This document shows positions 9,623 to 20,465 of a stretch of 64,000 nt of DNA, piece by piece. Source of the stretch: Petrosia ficiformis. Taxonomy: Eukaryota; Porifera; Demospongiae; Haplosclerida; Petrosiidae. The position numbers and the translations under genes are program-made. The stretch spans positions 3,113,930 through 3,177,929 of the forward strand of contig OX345649.1 of assembly GCA_947044365.1 (NCBI GenBank). The letters are read 5' to 3'. The notes under the pieces were generated by a model. The model did no database searches. It was given only the letters and a program-made list of their open reading frames with translations, and had not been told where the DNA came from. Positions within the stretch are counted from its first letter, which is position 1, and each line of letters opens with the position of its first letter.

Positions 9623-12600
9623 CTAACAAGGACATTTACATTTTTTCTTTTCAGTCATCTGTGGCTCGGGAGCTGGAATATTCTTTTCCAGTAATTCAGG
9701 CATTCTGTCAGAGATGACATCCAGAAGATAGTCAATACTTTCTTTAATATTTATATTTTCTTTGGCACTTGTTTCAAAATACTTGATGTTGAGTTCTGTT
9801 GCTAACTCATTTGCTTCATCAGTAGAAACAACACGATCTTCAGTCTTGTCCACTTTATTACCAAGCAACAGAATAGAAACATTTTCTGGAGAATAGTCTG
9901 TGGCTTTGATAACCCTAAAAAATGAAATATCAACCAATAGTACATAATAGTGTTTTAAAATGTTCTTTTCTTGCTATAATATCAGTGCTATTTCCAGTGG
10001 CATAACTGAGTGTTTAGTGATGGCAGGGGCAAGAAATTGAGAGTTATAAAGCAGGGGGTCTGGGAGGCTGTGCCTCCCAGAAGCTGAGGGTTTTTCAAAA
10101 TTAAAAAGACCAAACTGAGGGGAAATTTTGGCTTGTGGTTGTTATATTACACAGGTGGAAAGAGTGCTCAAAAGTGGTGTACAAACACTGATCATGAATT
10201 GAGATGACAGAATAACTGTGGGTATTAAAAATAATAATAATAATGATAATAATTTTTTAAAATTTGTGTTGCCCGGGCCCTGGCCTGTGTGGGCCTGGGT
10301 TCAGTTACGCCACTGGCTATTTCATAACTAGGTAATAAGTAGTGTTGTTTTAGTTAACTATAACTATAACCCCATTTAGTAAGGCATTGTGACTTTTAGT
10401 TAACTAAACTATAACTAAAAGATGTCTGCAGCATTATCTATAACTAACTAAAACTAAAACCCTTTTAATAAGCCTAATATTATTTTAGTTATTTAACTAT
10501 AACTATAACTAAATTGTGATAAACTAGTCATACTATAACTATAACTAAAAGTGGTCATTATTGTCCAACACTAGTAATAACACCACGCAGTAAAAGTGCA
10601 CTGATAGCTGAAATCTTTTGAGGAATATGGCCAACTATAACGCCATTTTGGGCATATAACCTTACACTCGGTCAATCAATGGGCATGGTACATAAAAGAT
10701 TGCATGCTCAACACCTCAAACTCTACCTCTAAGGATTGGAAAATTATATTTGACTTTCGTCTTATTATACTATGCCAGTAACACTCACAAAACCACCCAT
10801 TATTATTATGCTCATTTATTCATTAATATAATGCTATAAGCTGGATGATCTGGATTTATTTATAAACAATAAATGGTTTCTGAAAGTACCTGGAAGACCA
10901 AAATCTAGATAATGACGATGATCATCATTGAAGATGAAATTGAGTATACTGAGACTACAATACTTCAATTATGTTGAATTATTTGATTTCTGCAAAAAAT
11001 CATTTTAAGATAATAATTATTGCCCTATTTACTATGCTAGCATATTCTCCCATGCTTAGGGGTTCCTAAATTATGCTACCAATGCCTATCTACCTCAAGC
11101 TCTACATACCAGCAGGAAAAAAGCTACATGCAGCAACTGAAACTAATAGCTGTTCTACCTGAAATATGTTCTGTAAAACCCCTTACAAAAAATAAGAAGA
11201 GTGGAAACATACACTGTAGAAAATTAGCTATATCAGTTGATTCATGTTTGGGCAGTATATTTCAATTCCCTCTAGTATACTATCACGTTGTTAAACATTA
11301 TTTAGGCAGTATATTTCAGTTCCCTCTAGTATACTATCACGTTGTTAAACATTATGTAGGCAGTATATTTCAGTTCCCTCTAGTATACTATCACGTTGTT
11401 AAACATTATGTAGGCAGTATATTTCAGTTCCCTCTAGTATACTATCACGTTGTTAAACATTATGTAGGCAGTATATTTCAGTTTCCTCTAGTATACTATC
11501 ACGTTGTTAGACATTATGTAGGCAGTATATTTCAGTTTCCTCTAGTATACTATCACGTTGTTAAACATTATGTATAGGCAGTATATTTCAGTTCCCTCTG
11601 GTCTACTGTGTCAATGTAGTGAACTCAATGCTGACATTCTGTTTTGCAATCTGTATGCAGCCATAAATGTACAATGTACCTAAATGGATTCTGATTTTAC
11701 GAAAGTTTAATGGAATTGACATTTTGGGAGCTACGATTCTGGAAATGGACATTTTGGGAGTTGACATACTACCATACTTTATGATTACATTAGTACACAT
11801 ACTGAATAGTCATGTTGTGCCTTACAGAACAGAACAGCTGTTCACATATATACGTAATTAATATTTGTGGCATAAGAATATTTTTGTCAACGACACAAAA
11901 ATTTCACTTTTTAAAAACTCTGAATATGTACATGTAGGATAGAGTGAGTGGATCAAACATACTAACAGTTCATTATTAATGTTTAGGTATTGTGAGGTCA
12001 AAATGCTCATCTTTTAAGTCGTCATAATGATCATGCAATAAATCAAGCCATAGCAATCATGTTCCACTCTGACTTGTATAAATAGGAATTAGTGTGTGGC
12101 TATATTATCAAAATTCAACTTTCCCTGAAATTCTCTTGCTTCTTTATACAGCTATCCATGATTTATTTCAATCTTGTTTATACTGTACCAAGATGTAGTA
12201 ATTTAATTTTGAACATATTAATGTATTTTTATCTTGTACCAAGCAAGATATTATAGTAATTGAACAAAGAGGAATTCATCATGTTATAATATGCTGTGAT
12301 AACAGAAAGGCGGGTCTTATTTAATTAATTAACAAGTAGGCAAAAATGCACAACACAATAATTAGTAGGCAAAAACAGAGTAGGCAACCACGGAGTAGGC
12401 AAACCTGGAACAATTCGATTAATCTCCCTGGATACCAAAGTTAATTAAAAGTCAAATAGCAATCATTAAGCAAATGTGTCTGGTTGGTTTTGACAACATG
12501 GGTCCAATACTACAGAAATTACTGGAGGCATGGTCTTGTCTTGTCATCAATACAGTCACTTGTGCTGTCTACCACACCTCTCAGGTTTAACTTAACAGTA

Positions 12601-14610
12601 TTTTAACTATCAATTATATTACTAGTACTTCATCAGGTCTGTTCACATTCACAATGACCTCAAAATTAGGGTATGGTGATTTTATATGTAATATAGTGTA
12701 TAGTTTAATTTATACATGTTTATATTGTAACTCAATAATGAAGTGATTAATTGACATATGCAAAAAAGAACAGGAAAGGATAATTGTATGAAAGTGGTAC
12801 ATGTAAAAGATAGTTGGTCATTCCAAACTAAAGTTATGAAAATTTCATGATGAAGGCCTTAAGTTCAGTTCACTAATATAAAAGGATTTGGTTCAAGACA
12901 CCTGGGTGTTTGCACTAGAGCATTTCACACCTGACATCAGTTATTGTTTGAAACCAGTTAAACACGTTTTTTCAGCTGGAGTTTGACTACACTTTAGACT
13001 GGTTAAAAAGCAGTTATCTAACTGGTTTGTTCAAACTACAAAATCTTAAACCGGTTTGAAACCAGTTAGAATGCTCTAATCTAAAAAAATAATTATTATT
13101 GAAATAATAATATTACTATGCATTTGGATAGTATGGGGTAATAGCAATAGATAATAGTAAGGATTACATGTTTCAAGGTAATAGTAATAATAATAGACAG
13201 TCAAGTAATATATAGTCTTAGTAATGGTAATATACAATCTCAATGTTGAGGTAATAGTAATTGCTCATTTAAAGTATAGGACCAGTGGAGAGACATTTTA
13301 GTATTTGAGGGAAATCATGACAGAATTTCAAGGAAACCTCAATGCTATAGTAATCCATATCAGTAACACTGACTTAGGCAGTGATAGTAATAGTAGTCTA
13401 CTGATTATTTAAGGTAGTAATATATTACATTGACTTAGGTAGTATTTTAAGGTAATAGTAATATATTACACTGACTTGGGCCATATTAGTAATAATTATA
13501 CTGATTTTTAATGTAATAGTATAGTAGTAATAATTTTATATTACGCAATTGAACCCATGTCTGATTAGCACACATGCCATAATAATCTCTTACCAATTTC
13601 TACATGCTTCAAAGCTTTCTTGGTCAGTCAAATCAAACATCACAATGACTCCCATAGATGTATGAAAATATGCATTTGTGATAGATTGATAACGTTCTTG
13701 GCCTGCAGTATCCCAAATCTGAAGCTGTATACGTTTCCCATTTCTATAACAAAAAAAACCGCAGAAATATAACATAGAGAAGAAAAAAAACAACCCATAC
13801 ACCAGCTAGGTTCATTTGATCAATCCCACTTAGTCAAATATTATCTTGACAGAAAATTGCTGAATACGAATAGATCATTAACTAAGATTTGAACACAAGA
13901 AACCAAAATTCTCATTCTACTGCTCTTAAACACTCAACAACAACAACATAGATACATAAGCCCGTCATCACGGAACTTATAATGAGAATCACTTAATAAT
14001 ATGCACTGTTTGGTAGACAACTGCAAGGAGCAGAAATAGTTATTAGCTTTTTCAGTACTCTTTTTTGTCACAAGAGCAAAATTAAAATTATCCTGTCAAC
14101 ACAAAAGACTAGACATAGCTGATTATTGTTATATAGACATTCATAATACCTTTCCCACTCAAGAGTTAACTATATCAATAACTATAACACATTTCAGTAA
14201 GGCATGGTGACTTTTTAGTTTTACGGTTAAGTTATTATACAATGGAAATAGATCAATAATGCAGTTAGAGTTAACTAAACTAAAATCTTTTCAGTAAGCA
14301 TAAAATTGTGAGTCTATACTCTAATCATTATTGTTGTACTAAAACATTAGGTCATTAGCATTCATTGTTTGAATAGTATAGTCCTACTAGAACCATGATT
14401 TATTGTCTGGTCTATAAATAACCAAAATTATTTTTATAGCATTTTGAAATGACTATTCCTATCCACAAACAGTGTAATAACTATAATTATAATTATATAT
14501 ATATTATATAAATATTATATATAATTATTTATATGCTTATAAATTATATATCGCTTAGTAGAACTTTCAAGTTGTACTAACAATTTTTAAGTAATAAATA
14601 GCCTATGCCC

Positions 14611-14648
<38 letters not shown>

Positions 14649-14841
14649 GTTTTACAATAATATTGTTCTCTAACCTTTTAAAAGTCTTGTGTCTGAAGTC
14701 AATGCCAATTGTTGCTGCGTATTTGGAATCAAACCTATCGTCAAAGTACATTGACAAATAAGAGCTCTTGCCAACACCACTGTTACCAATCATAAGAATC
14801 TTAAACTTATAATCAAAGTTTGTATCTTCCTCCTCAGCCAT
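9623..14841 (-). CDS. Rab family small GTPase, Rab3-like, 202 aa
   Basis: GTP-driven switch for vesicle traffic, membrane-bound through a C-terminal lipid. Exons 14675-14841, 13594-13743 and 9623-9914 give 609 nt in one frame. All GTPase motifs are present: P-loop GNSGVGKSS (19-27), switch I Thr in AATIGIDF (44), DTAGQE (67-72), NKVD (125-128) and TSAK (154-157). The last residues KCKCPC end in Cys-x-Cys, the double geranylgeranylation motif. FKILMIGNSGVGKSS, RIQLQIWDTAGQERY and SAKENINIKESIDYLLDVI most resemble Rab3, but the hypervariable tail is short and I cannot exclude another Rab. Intron 2 is 3.7 kb and full of repeats. The start is the Met before AEEEDTNFDYKFKIL; it lies opposite a divergent death-domain gene. 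Confidence 0.93.
9994..10315. mobile_element. MITE with CCAGTGGC ends and 7-bp target duplication (family B, copy 1)
   Basis: A 322-bp element with inverted ends CCAGTGGCATAACTGA / TTCAGTTACGCCACTG, flanked by exact direct repeats GCTATTT at 9987-9993 and 10316-10322. A second copy in the opposite orientation is at 20056-20355. No ORF, so non-autonomous; the end sequence suggests a hAT-like origin (inference). It lies in Rab intron 2. Confidence 0.85.
10340..10573. mobile_element. MITE with TAGTGTTG ends (family C, copy 1)
   Basis: Begins TAGTGTTGTTTTAGTTAAC and ends CCAACACTA, filled with AACTATAACTAAAA units on both strands. Flanks GTAATAAG / GTAATAAC agree at 7 of 8 bases, as expected for a hAT-type insertion. 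The better preserved relative is at 57490-57784. Confidence 0.75.
11251..11606 (+). repeat. 54-bp minisatellite, about 6.5 copies
   Basis: Unit starts GGCAGTATATTTCAGTTCCC with start-to-start spacing of 54 bp. Because 54 is a multiple of three and the unit has no stop in one frame, an open frame (18-residue repeat with FQFPLVYYHVVKHY) runs through it. It lies inside Rab intron 2, with no splice sites or coding context, so I read it as non-coding. Confidence 0.85.
12645..12860 (+). repeat. Dispersed repeat, family D, copy 1
   Basis: Starts TGTTCACATTCACAATGACC and includes AACTCAATAATGAAGTGATT and CATTCCAAACTAAAGTTATG. Related copies are at 36292-36590 and, reversed, 40188-40420. In the complete copies the ends are inverted (TTCACATTCA...GTGAATGTGAA). 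Non-coding. Confidence 0.7.
13085..13545. repeat. TAATAG-type degenerate repeat tract
   Basis: Irregular runs of GGTAATAGTAATA and TATTACACTGACTTAGG in Rab intron 2. The same unusual unit, mostly inverted, fills much of the last MED13 intron (35455-37680). Confidence 0.7.
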
Positions 14842-15698
14842 TATTATGACTTATCGTGCTAATGCGTACGACCCCACCCCCTCGGGGTGTGGCTAGGCTG
14901 GGTACGAGCACTCATAGATTATATAGACTACGTATAAGGGATTGGAAACGGCGCACGTGATCCCATAGCATCAATGCATAAGTCTGTGACGCACTCCGTG
15001 TCCCCAGAAATCAATTAAATTTTATTACTTAGTAGTGAGGACTGATCATAGAAAAAACACTATCCCTTGCTGAAACTGGACAATTAAGGTGTTTTTTCTT
15101 GATATACATGTTGCTATTGTATCGTTTTAACATCTCAATTGCTAAAACATTAGCAACAAATCATGTACGATGTTAAAAACTATTGTTTTTTAGTACATAT
15201 CATAACGAAAACGGGTTTTGGGACTCTTACTTCTTTTATTAACAGTTCTATTGCAATATTCCCATGTAAGTTTTGTTACTCAATAAAAATACATGGGTTT
15301 AAAACAAATATAGAGAAAAAAGTTACCGTTTAGATGTAGAAAATCCAGTTGAAACCGTTACGAGGTACTTACATTTTGGGGACTCTAAGCAGTTTGGTAG
15401 GTCATATAGTTCAACACTCCAGTTTTCTAGCTGAAGGTATAGCACTCCTATGTTGGTTGGTGATATTATCAATTAGTTTAACAAAAGTGTTCTTTAAATG
15501 ATACACGATTTAAAACAAGTTCTTTACCAGTCTTGCATGCATAGCGCATTGTATTTAGAGGGGAGGGGCTGGCTAAAAAAGATAGGGTGGGGCAACGGAG
15601 TGTACGGAAATGCGTGGGCGTTTCCAATCCCTTATACGTAGTCTATATAATCTATGGAGCACTGCACCAGACATTGGACCCCACCCAAACACACAAAC
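14842..15698. promoter_or_regulatory. Shared 5' region of divergent Rab and death-domain genes, split by a MITE
   Basis: The Rab start (14841, minus) and the death-domain gene start (15699, plus) face away from each other across 857 bp. Of this, 744 bp plus one copy of the 7-bp target site belong to the MITE at 14913-15656. Without it the two ATGs would lie only about 106 bp apart, a very short bidirectional promoter. The remaining GC-richer piece at 14857-14905 contains CCCACCCCCTCGGGG. No TATA assignment is attempted. Confidence 0.6.
14913..15656. mobile_element. 744-bp MITE with long inverted ends and 7-bp target duplication
   Basis: Left end CATAGATTATATAGACTACG continuing TATAAGGGATTGGAAACG; the right end is its exact complement over about 38 bp. 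Flanked by GAGCACT at 14906-14912 and 15657-15663. No ORF. A partial relative of the inner end (AAGGGATTAGAAACGGG) is near 55088. Confidence 0.9.
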
Positions 15699-16560
15699 AT
15701 GTCACATCATAACTCTGTTGTTGAAATATCATTCCCATTCAAGGCAAGAGAAAAATAAGTTTATACTTCATATTTACTTGTAATTTCTCATTAACTGCAG
15801 TTAAAGGTGGAGAAAGCTTCTCCAACATCAATGCCTGGAAGTCCTAGGAGTTTGAAGTTGCATCTACACAAAGGTTAGAAATGTATGATGTAGAATTAGA
15901 ACATAATATTAATTGTCTATAGGGCTAAGGACTAGTTCACTTCCTGATGTGATGAGTGACAAAAGGAAAGGTTCTTTAAATAGTATGTAAGTATGCTGTT
16001 TATTATTATAATTGCAGCTCCTGCAAGAATATTCTCCAAGCAAAAGAGGCTCATACTTCCAAGCATTCAAGGTTATTGATAGTAATATGATATGCTCTAT
16101 ATACGTATATGTGTACCATCTCTATCAATGTAAAAACTGCATGTACATTAAAGTATAAACTATTGTTATAGGTGATCCAAATGCTAGTATCTGTGCTGTA
16201 GAGAAAACAACACAAACAGAAGGTATGCTTTACTTAGGATTTAGGATTCATATTATCTGCAGCTATTGTACAATATTTCTTGTTGTAGAGTATCCATCAT
16301 TGTCTACACTGGTGACTGAATTGTATGAAATATATGAAAAATGGAGAGAACTTGGGATTAAATTGGGATTAACAAATGAAGAACTAAAGTCCATTGAGAA
16401 TGATCATGGCCAATATAGTGATAGATGTCTCATTCATGTACTTGATAAATGGTTGAAAATTACTAACTTTCCAACATGGACTGATATAGTGGATGTATTA
16501 AATTCAGAGGAAATATCAGAACCAGGAATAGCAACAAGAATTTTGAGAGAATACTGGTGA
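15699..16560 (+). CDS. Small death-domain protein, 184 aa
   Basis: Six exons: 15699-15743, 15801-15873, 15923-15982, 16018-16071, 16172-16222 and 16289-16560 (555 nt, phases consistent). Residues about 95-184 are a death-fold domain: SLSTLVTELYEIYEKWRELG, KLGLTNEELKSIENDH, DRCLIHVLDKWL, PTWTDIVDVLNS, GIATRIL. The N-terminal half is a short basic, Ser/Pro-rich linker with SPTSMPGSPRSLK, RTSSLPDVM and LILPSIQGDP, similar in style to the linkers of the neighbouring UBL proteins. Intron 1 uses GC instead of GT (AAG/GCAAGA), because the read-through frame stops before the next GT. AATAAA at 16690-16695. Death domains assemble signalling complexes; the partner is unknown. The next gene starts 248 bp downstream. 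Confidence 0.85.
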
Positions 16561-16808
16561 AATTATAACCATCATGAAGCAACATTATAAACTGGATTTC
16601 ATCACAATGATATTTTTACCCATAAATTTATAACTTAATGCATTTGATATTTTTAAAAGTAATGCTATATGAAGGTTATTATTTGTGACAATAAAGGATT
16701 CATATTGAGTCTTAATGACCTAATATATACAATGGAATGTGATGAATATAATGTTCTGTGGAAGTAGTCTTTCTTTGAAGTTGCAGAATTGCTTACTTAT
16801 TACTCAGT

Positions 16809-19207
16809 ATGGCATTCTACATAAATGTGAAACCTGATCACTACGAGAATGTGATCAAAGTAATGGTTAATAATTCTGATAAAATTTCAGAATTGAAAAA
16901 AGAAATCAAGAGCAAAATGAAGCTTTCTGCACAAGACACTCTTCAGCTGTTTCAAGGAAAAACGGAACTTTTAGATACTTACAAGCTACAGTATTATGGA
17001 ATCAGAGCTGGAGATCCACTCAGATGTAAAGTTCAAATGTGTGACCATCCTAGGAATAAAGGCTCTTCTCAAGGTTAGTGGAACCATTTTTGTTGTACAA
17101 GTGATATTATGATTCTATTTTAAGTGGAATTACCATCTTCAAGTGAACTAATAATCAGGGGGAGAAGTTTTTCAGTTGCGTCACTATCTCCAAGAAAGCC
17201 AAGACAAAAACTAGCAAAGTCACAAACCATGCCAAAATTACTACCACCACCAACACATCATCGACAACCACAACTGCAACAACAACGAAAACTACCAAGA
17301 CACCCACAACAACAACCAAAACTATCACATCAACTGATACAGCCACAAGAACAACTATCACAACATCAACAACAACAACAACAACAACTATCACAACAGC
17401 CACAAAAACAACCAATACTACAAAGAAAGCCACAAGATCAACAGCCACAAGAACAACAACAAAAACTATCACAACAACAACAACAGCAGCATCAGAATAT
17501 GATACATCCACGACGACATGAACAACAAAACTCAAAAAAAGCGAAATATAAATCACAAGAAGCAAGAAATGGTAAACACCATAAATAAGTAACTTAAATT
17601 GAAAAAATATTAATAATTTTTATTTATATATTTGCCAATTAGAAATTAAAAGACCTAACACTGTTGGTGTTACAAATACTTGTAAGTGTATTATAACTGT
17701 ATATGATTATTGTAGTTGTATGATTAATAGATATTTATGAAAGACCATTCAGTACTCAAAGATTAAGAAGACGTAGTGACTCTGACTTGAATTCAATTGA
17801 AATAGGTAATGAATGCTAAAATACGTACAATGTTGCATGTTGTGTTGAAACTGAGGTTATTATAAATTCATAGCATGTGTGTGCACTACAACGGATTCCA
17901 TCACCATAGCAATCATGCTGTAAATATGAACTGCATCGTCTGACTTAAGTAATTGCGATGTGCAACACATGTGCAAAAAAATTATCTGCACACAATTTCA
18001 ACTCGTCATTATACTTATTATTATACTCCAAACTAATTCAGATTTAACATTCAATAAAGCAGCAACATGTACATCTGATGCAGAAATAACTTCAGGTATG
18101 TTACAGTGAGCTTTTTGACATTAAAAATATAGTATTATATAAATAAATAATTATAGTTATATATTTATATATACATAAATCATAAATATTTTTTTATCAC
18201 CAAATTAAATTATCATAATTATGTGATTTCTCGTATGTAGCTCTTAAACAAATGCGTGAAACTGGTACAATGACAACTCCTTGTAAGTGATCTACATAAT
18301 CTTATCTCAACATTTTTCAACTCTTTCTCTATGCAGCTCTTGCAGATCATCAGCCTGGTAAGATAGATAATTGTTTGATTTTTTGTTTGTAACTATAACA
18401 CTACAGAAAAGAATATTAAAGAAGCACTTCGCCCCTTTATTGGTGAAATGGCGGATGCTATACTTGATCCTGAAAGTCTTGCTAATAAATTATACTCAAA
18501 TGGTCTTATTCCTCGTCCATTACTTGTGGATATAATATCTACTTCTGGTTTGCGTAATACATTAAAATCAATGCATATTCTTAAGCAAGTTGAGACAATG
18601 TTGACAACTAGCAGAAATCCCATTGGTGTTTTGAAGACCTTCTGCCGAGCACTATCAGCTGATCCTGCTTTGAAACCATTTATATCAAGAATAGAAGACA
18701 AAATTGGTTAGACTTGACTTAATATTCAATTAAGTACTTAATACAATAATTTCCATACAGGTGGCACACCACTTGTACGAATAACATCTGCACGAACAAC
18801 AGGAACAATTGCAAGTAGGTAGTATAATAATAATTATTATTAGCTTGATTTATTGATACTACTTTGATAATCTATGCAATTTAATTCTAGAATGTCAACA
18901 ATGCTGTGTAACTGAAGATGATATAAGTACGATAGTTACCAGGGCGATAAATGCTGCAGAATACTGGTACCTCTTAGGAGCTGCTTTGGGTGTTCAACCA
19001 ACACATTTAAATATAATAGAAAACAAACATCTGAGGCCAGGAAATAGGTTTGCACAGGTGATTACAGTTTGGATCACAACAAACAGTTCACCAACATGGC
19101 AAAAACTGACAAATTGTTTGATGAGGCTAGCCCCGTTAAATTTGACAGACTTAGGAATGGAATTAAAAAGAGAATTTTGTAAAGATTGTTGTTGCATCAT
19201 CATATGA
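16809..19207 (+). CDS. UBL - Gln-rich - CARD-like - death domain protein with CaaX end, 537 aa
   Basis: Ten exons: 16809-17073, 17125-17571, 17643-17681, 17731-17805, 18042-18095, 18241-18282, 18337-18357, 18407-18706, 18761-18814 and 18891-19207 (1614 nt, one frame). Residues 1-80 form a ubiquitin-like domain (KISELKKEIKSKMKLSAQDT, LLDTYKLQYYGIRAGDPL). About 90-235 is a basic then Gln/Pro-rich linker coded mostly by CAA. Residues 315-414 are an all-alpha CARD-like domain (FIGEMADAILDPESLANKLY, NGLIPRPLLVDIISTSGLRN). About 440-525 is a death domain (EYWYLLGAALGVQPTHLNII, SSPTWQKLTNCL). It ends KDCCCIII: the last four residues fit a CaaX prenylation box (Ile at X favours geranylgeranyl), with two adjacent Cys available for palmitoylation. 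The likely role is a membrane-tethered signalling scaffold, by inference. I know no protein with this architecture. Confidence 0.85.
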
Positions 19208-19532
19208 AACTAATTAATTTTGATATTAATTTAACATGTGTTTATGTTTTATTGAACTGTTTACAAGTTATTAATATAGTTAACATCACAATTTTAAAGA
19301 TGTTCATAGCTAATATAGTATAACCATAACAATAAATATTGTTGTACCAGATCATTAACATGATTCATATTACACTTACATCATACATACTCCAAATCTG
19401 GAAACAAACAAATATTCAACTGCAGTTAATTTGTTAATTACAGCACATGATGCAAGAGGTCAGAGGTCTCAGGTGTATTGTATATAAATTAACATTTTAG
19501 AGTTTAAACATTAATATTTTTAGATCAATAAA

Positions 19533-19905
19533 ATGGATAAAGGAATACAAACATATGCTTGTGAGTGCAAATGTATTATATATTATAATATGTATGAATA
19601 TTATATTAACTAACTTTTACACAGTACCAGAGACACCAACACTATCAGATCTCATTGTGGAATTATATTCAATAGCAGACAAATGGTATATACTTGGTAA
19701 AGAACTTGGTCTCAGTGATGACCAGCTCAAGGAAATTGAAACAATACATACAGACTATCCTGATCGATGTCTTATCAATATGCTGGATACATGGTTGAAC
19801 TACACAGTAGATCCGTCATGGGAAACTATTATAGAAAGTCTCAAGTCTTCTCAGTTACAAGAAAATGGCATTGCCTACTACATAACTCATCAGTACTTGC
19901 TATAG
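19533..19905 (+). CDS. Minimal death-domain protein, about 102 aa
   Basis: Two exons, 19533-19560 and 19625-19905. Almost the whole product is one death-fold domain: PTLSDLIVELYSIADKWYIL, KELGLSDDQLKEIETIH, DRCLINMLDTWLNY, PSWETIIESLKSS. It aligns along its length with the C-terminal domain of the 184-aa gene, including the exon junction just before the domain and the preceding DKGIQT (compare EKTTQT), so the two are paralogues. The N-terminus is least sure: the chosen ATG gives a phase that fits the second exon; an upstream exon ending near 19472 is possible but breaks the frame. Death-domain-only proteins can act as dominant regulators of larger adaptors (family knowledge; role here inferred). 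Confidence 0.75.
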
Positions 19906-20009
19906 AGTGTTCATATTGCAATTAGATCATGCAATATTTTTGTATATTATTAAAACTATGATGATAATTATATCTGAGTTAAAAAAAAACATTTTATATA
20001 ATTATAACA

Positions 20010-20465
20010 GATGTAGGGACGTCAAAATCCAAAAAGCTTGCGAACAAGGTTACATCAGTGGCGTAACTGAACCTGGGCCCTGTGTAACACAATTTATGTT
20101 ATTAAAATTTTTTTTAATACCGACACTTATTCTGTCATCTCGATTCATGATCAGTGTTTGTACACCGCTTTTGAGCACTCTTTCCACCAGTGTAATATAA
20201 CAGGAATAAACCCACAAGCCAACATTTCCCCTCAGTTTGGTCTTTTTAACTCTGAAAACCCTCGTCTTCTGGGGGGTTGTGCCCCCCCAGACCTCCTGCT
20301 TTACAACTCTTAATTTCTTGGCCCTGCCATCACTAAAAACTCAGTTACGCCACTGGCTAACATCAGACCAAAAATTAAACAAACCAGTTCCATATTAACC
20401 TACATAAGTTCTATAGCTGTAAGTACTTGTTCGCATGCTTTTTGGATTTTGCTGTCCCTACATCT
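20010..20465. mobile_element. Outer MITE interrupted by another MITE
   Basis: Inverted ends ATGTAGGGACGTCAAAATCC + AAAAAGCTTGCGAACAAG (left, 20011-20048) and the near-exact complement on the right (20425-20464). Its interior carries the family B element at 20056-20355, so it is the older insertion. Confidence 0.8.
20056..20355. mobile_element. Family B MITE, copy 2 (nested)
   Basis: Ends CAGTGGCGTAACTGAACC / TCAGTTACGCCACTG. It matches the element at 9994-10315 in reverse orientation through most of its length (for example CCTGGGCCCTGTGTAACAC and CTCAGTTTGGTCTTTTTAA). Flanks GGTTACAT / GCTAACAT match at 6 of 8. Confidence 0.8.

Noticed and set aside
17155..17565. Val-rich 136-codon minus-strand ORF
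   Set aside because: Exact complement of the CAA/CCA-rich Gln/Pro linker of the + strand gene; low-complexity shadow without splice or domain support.
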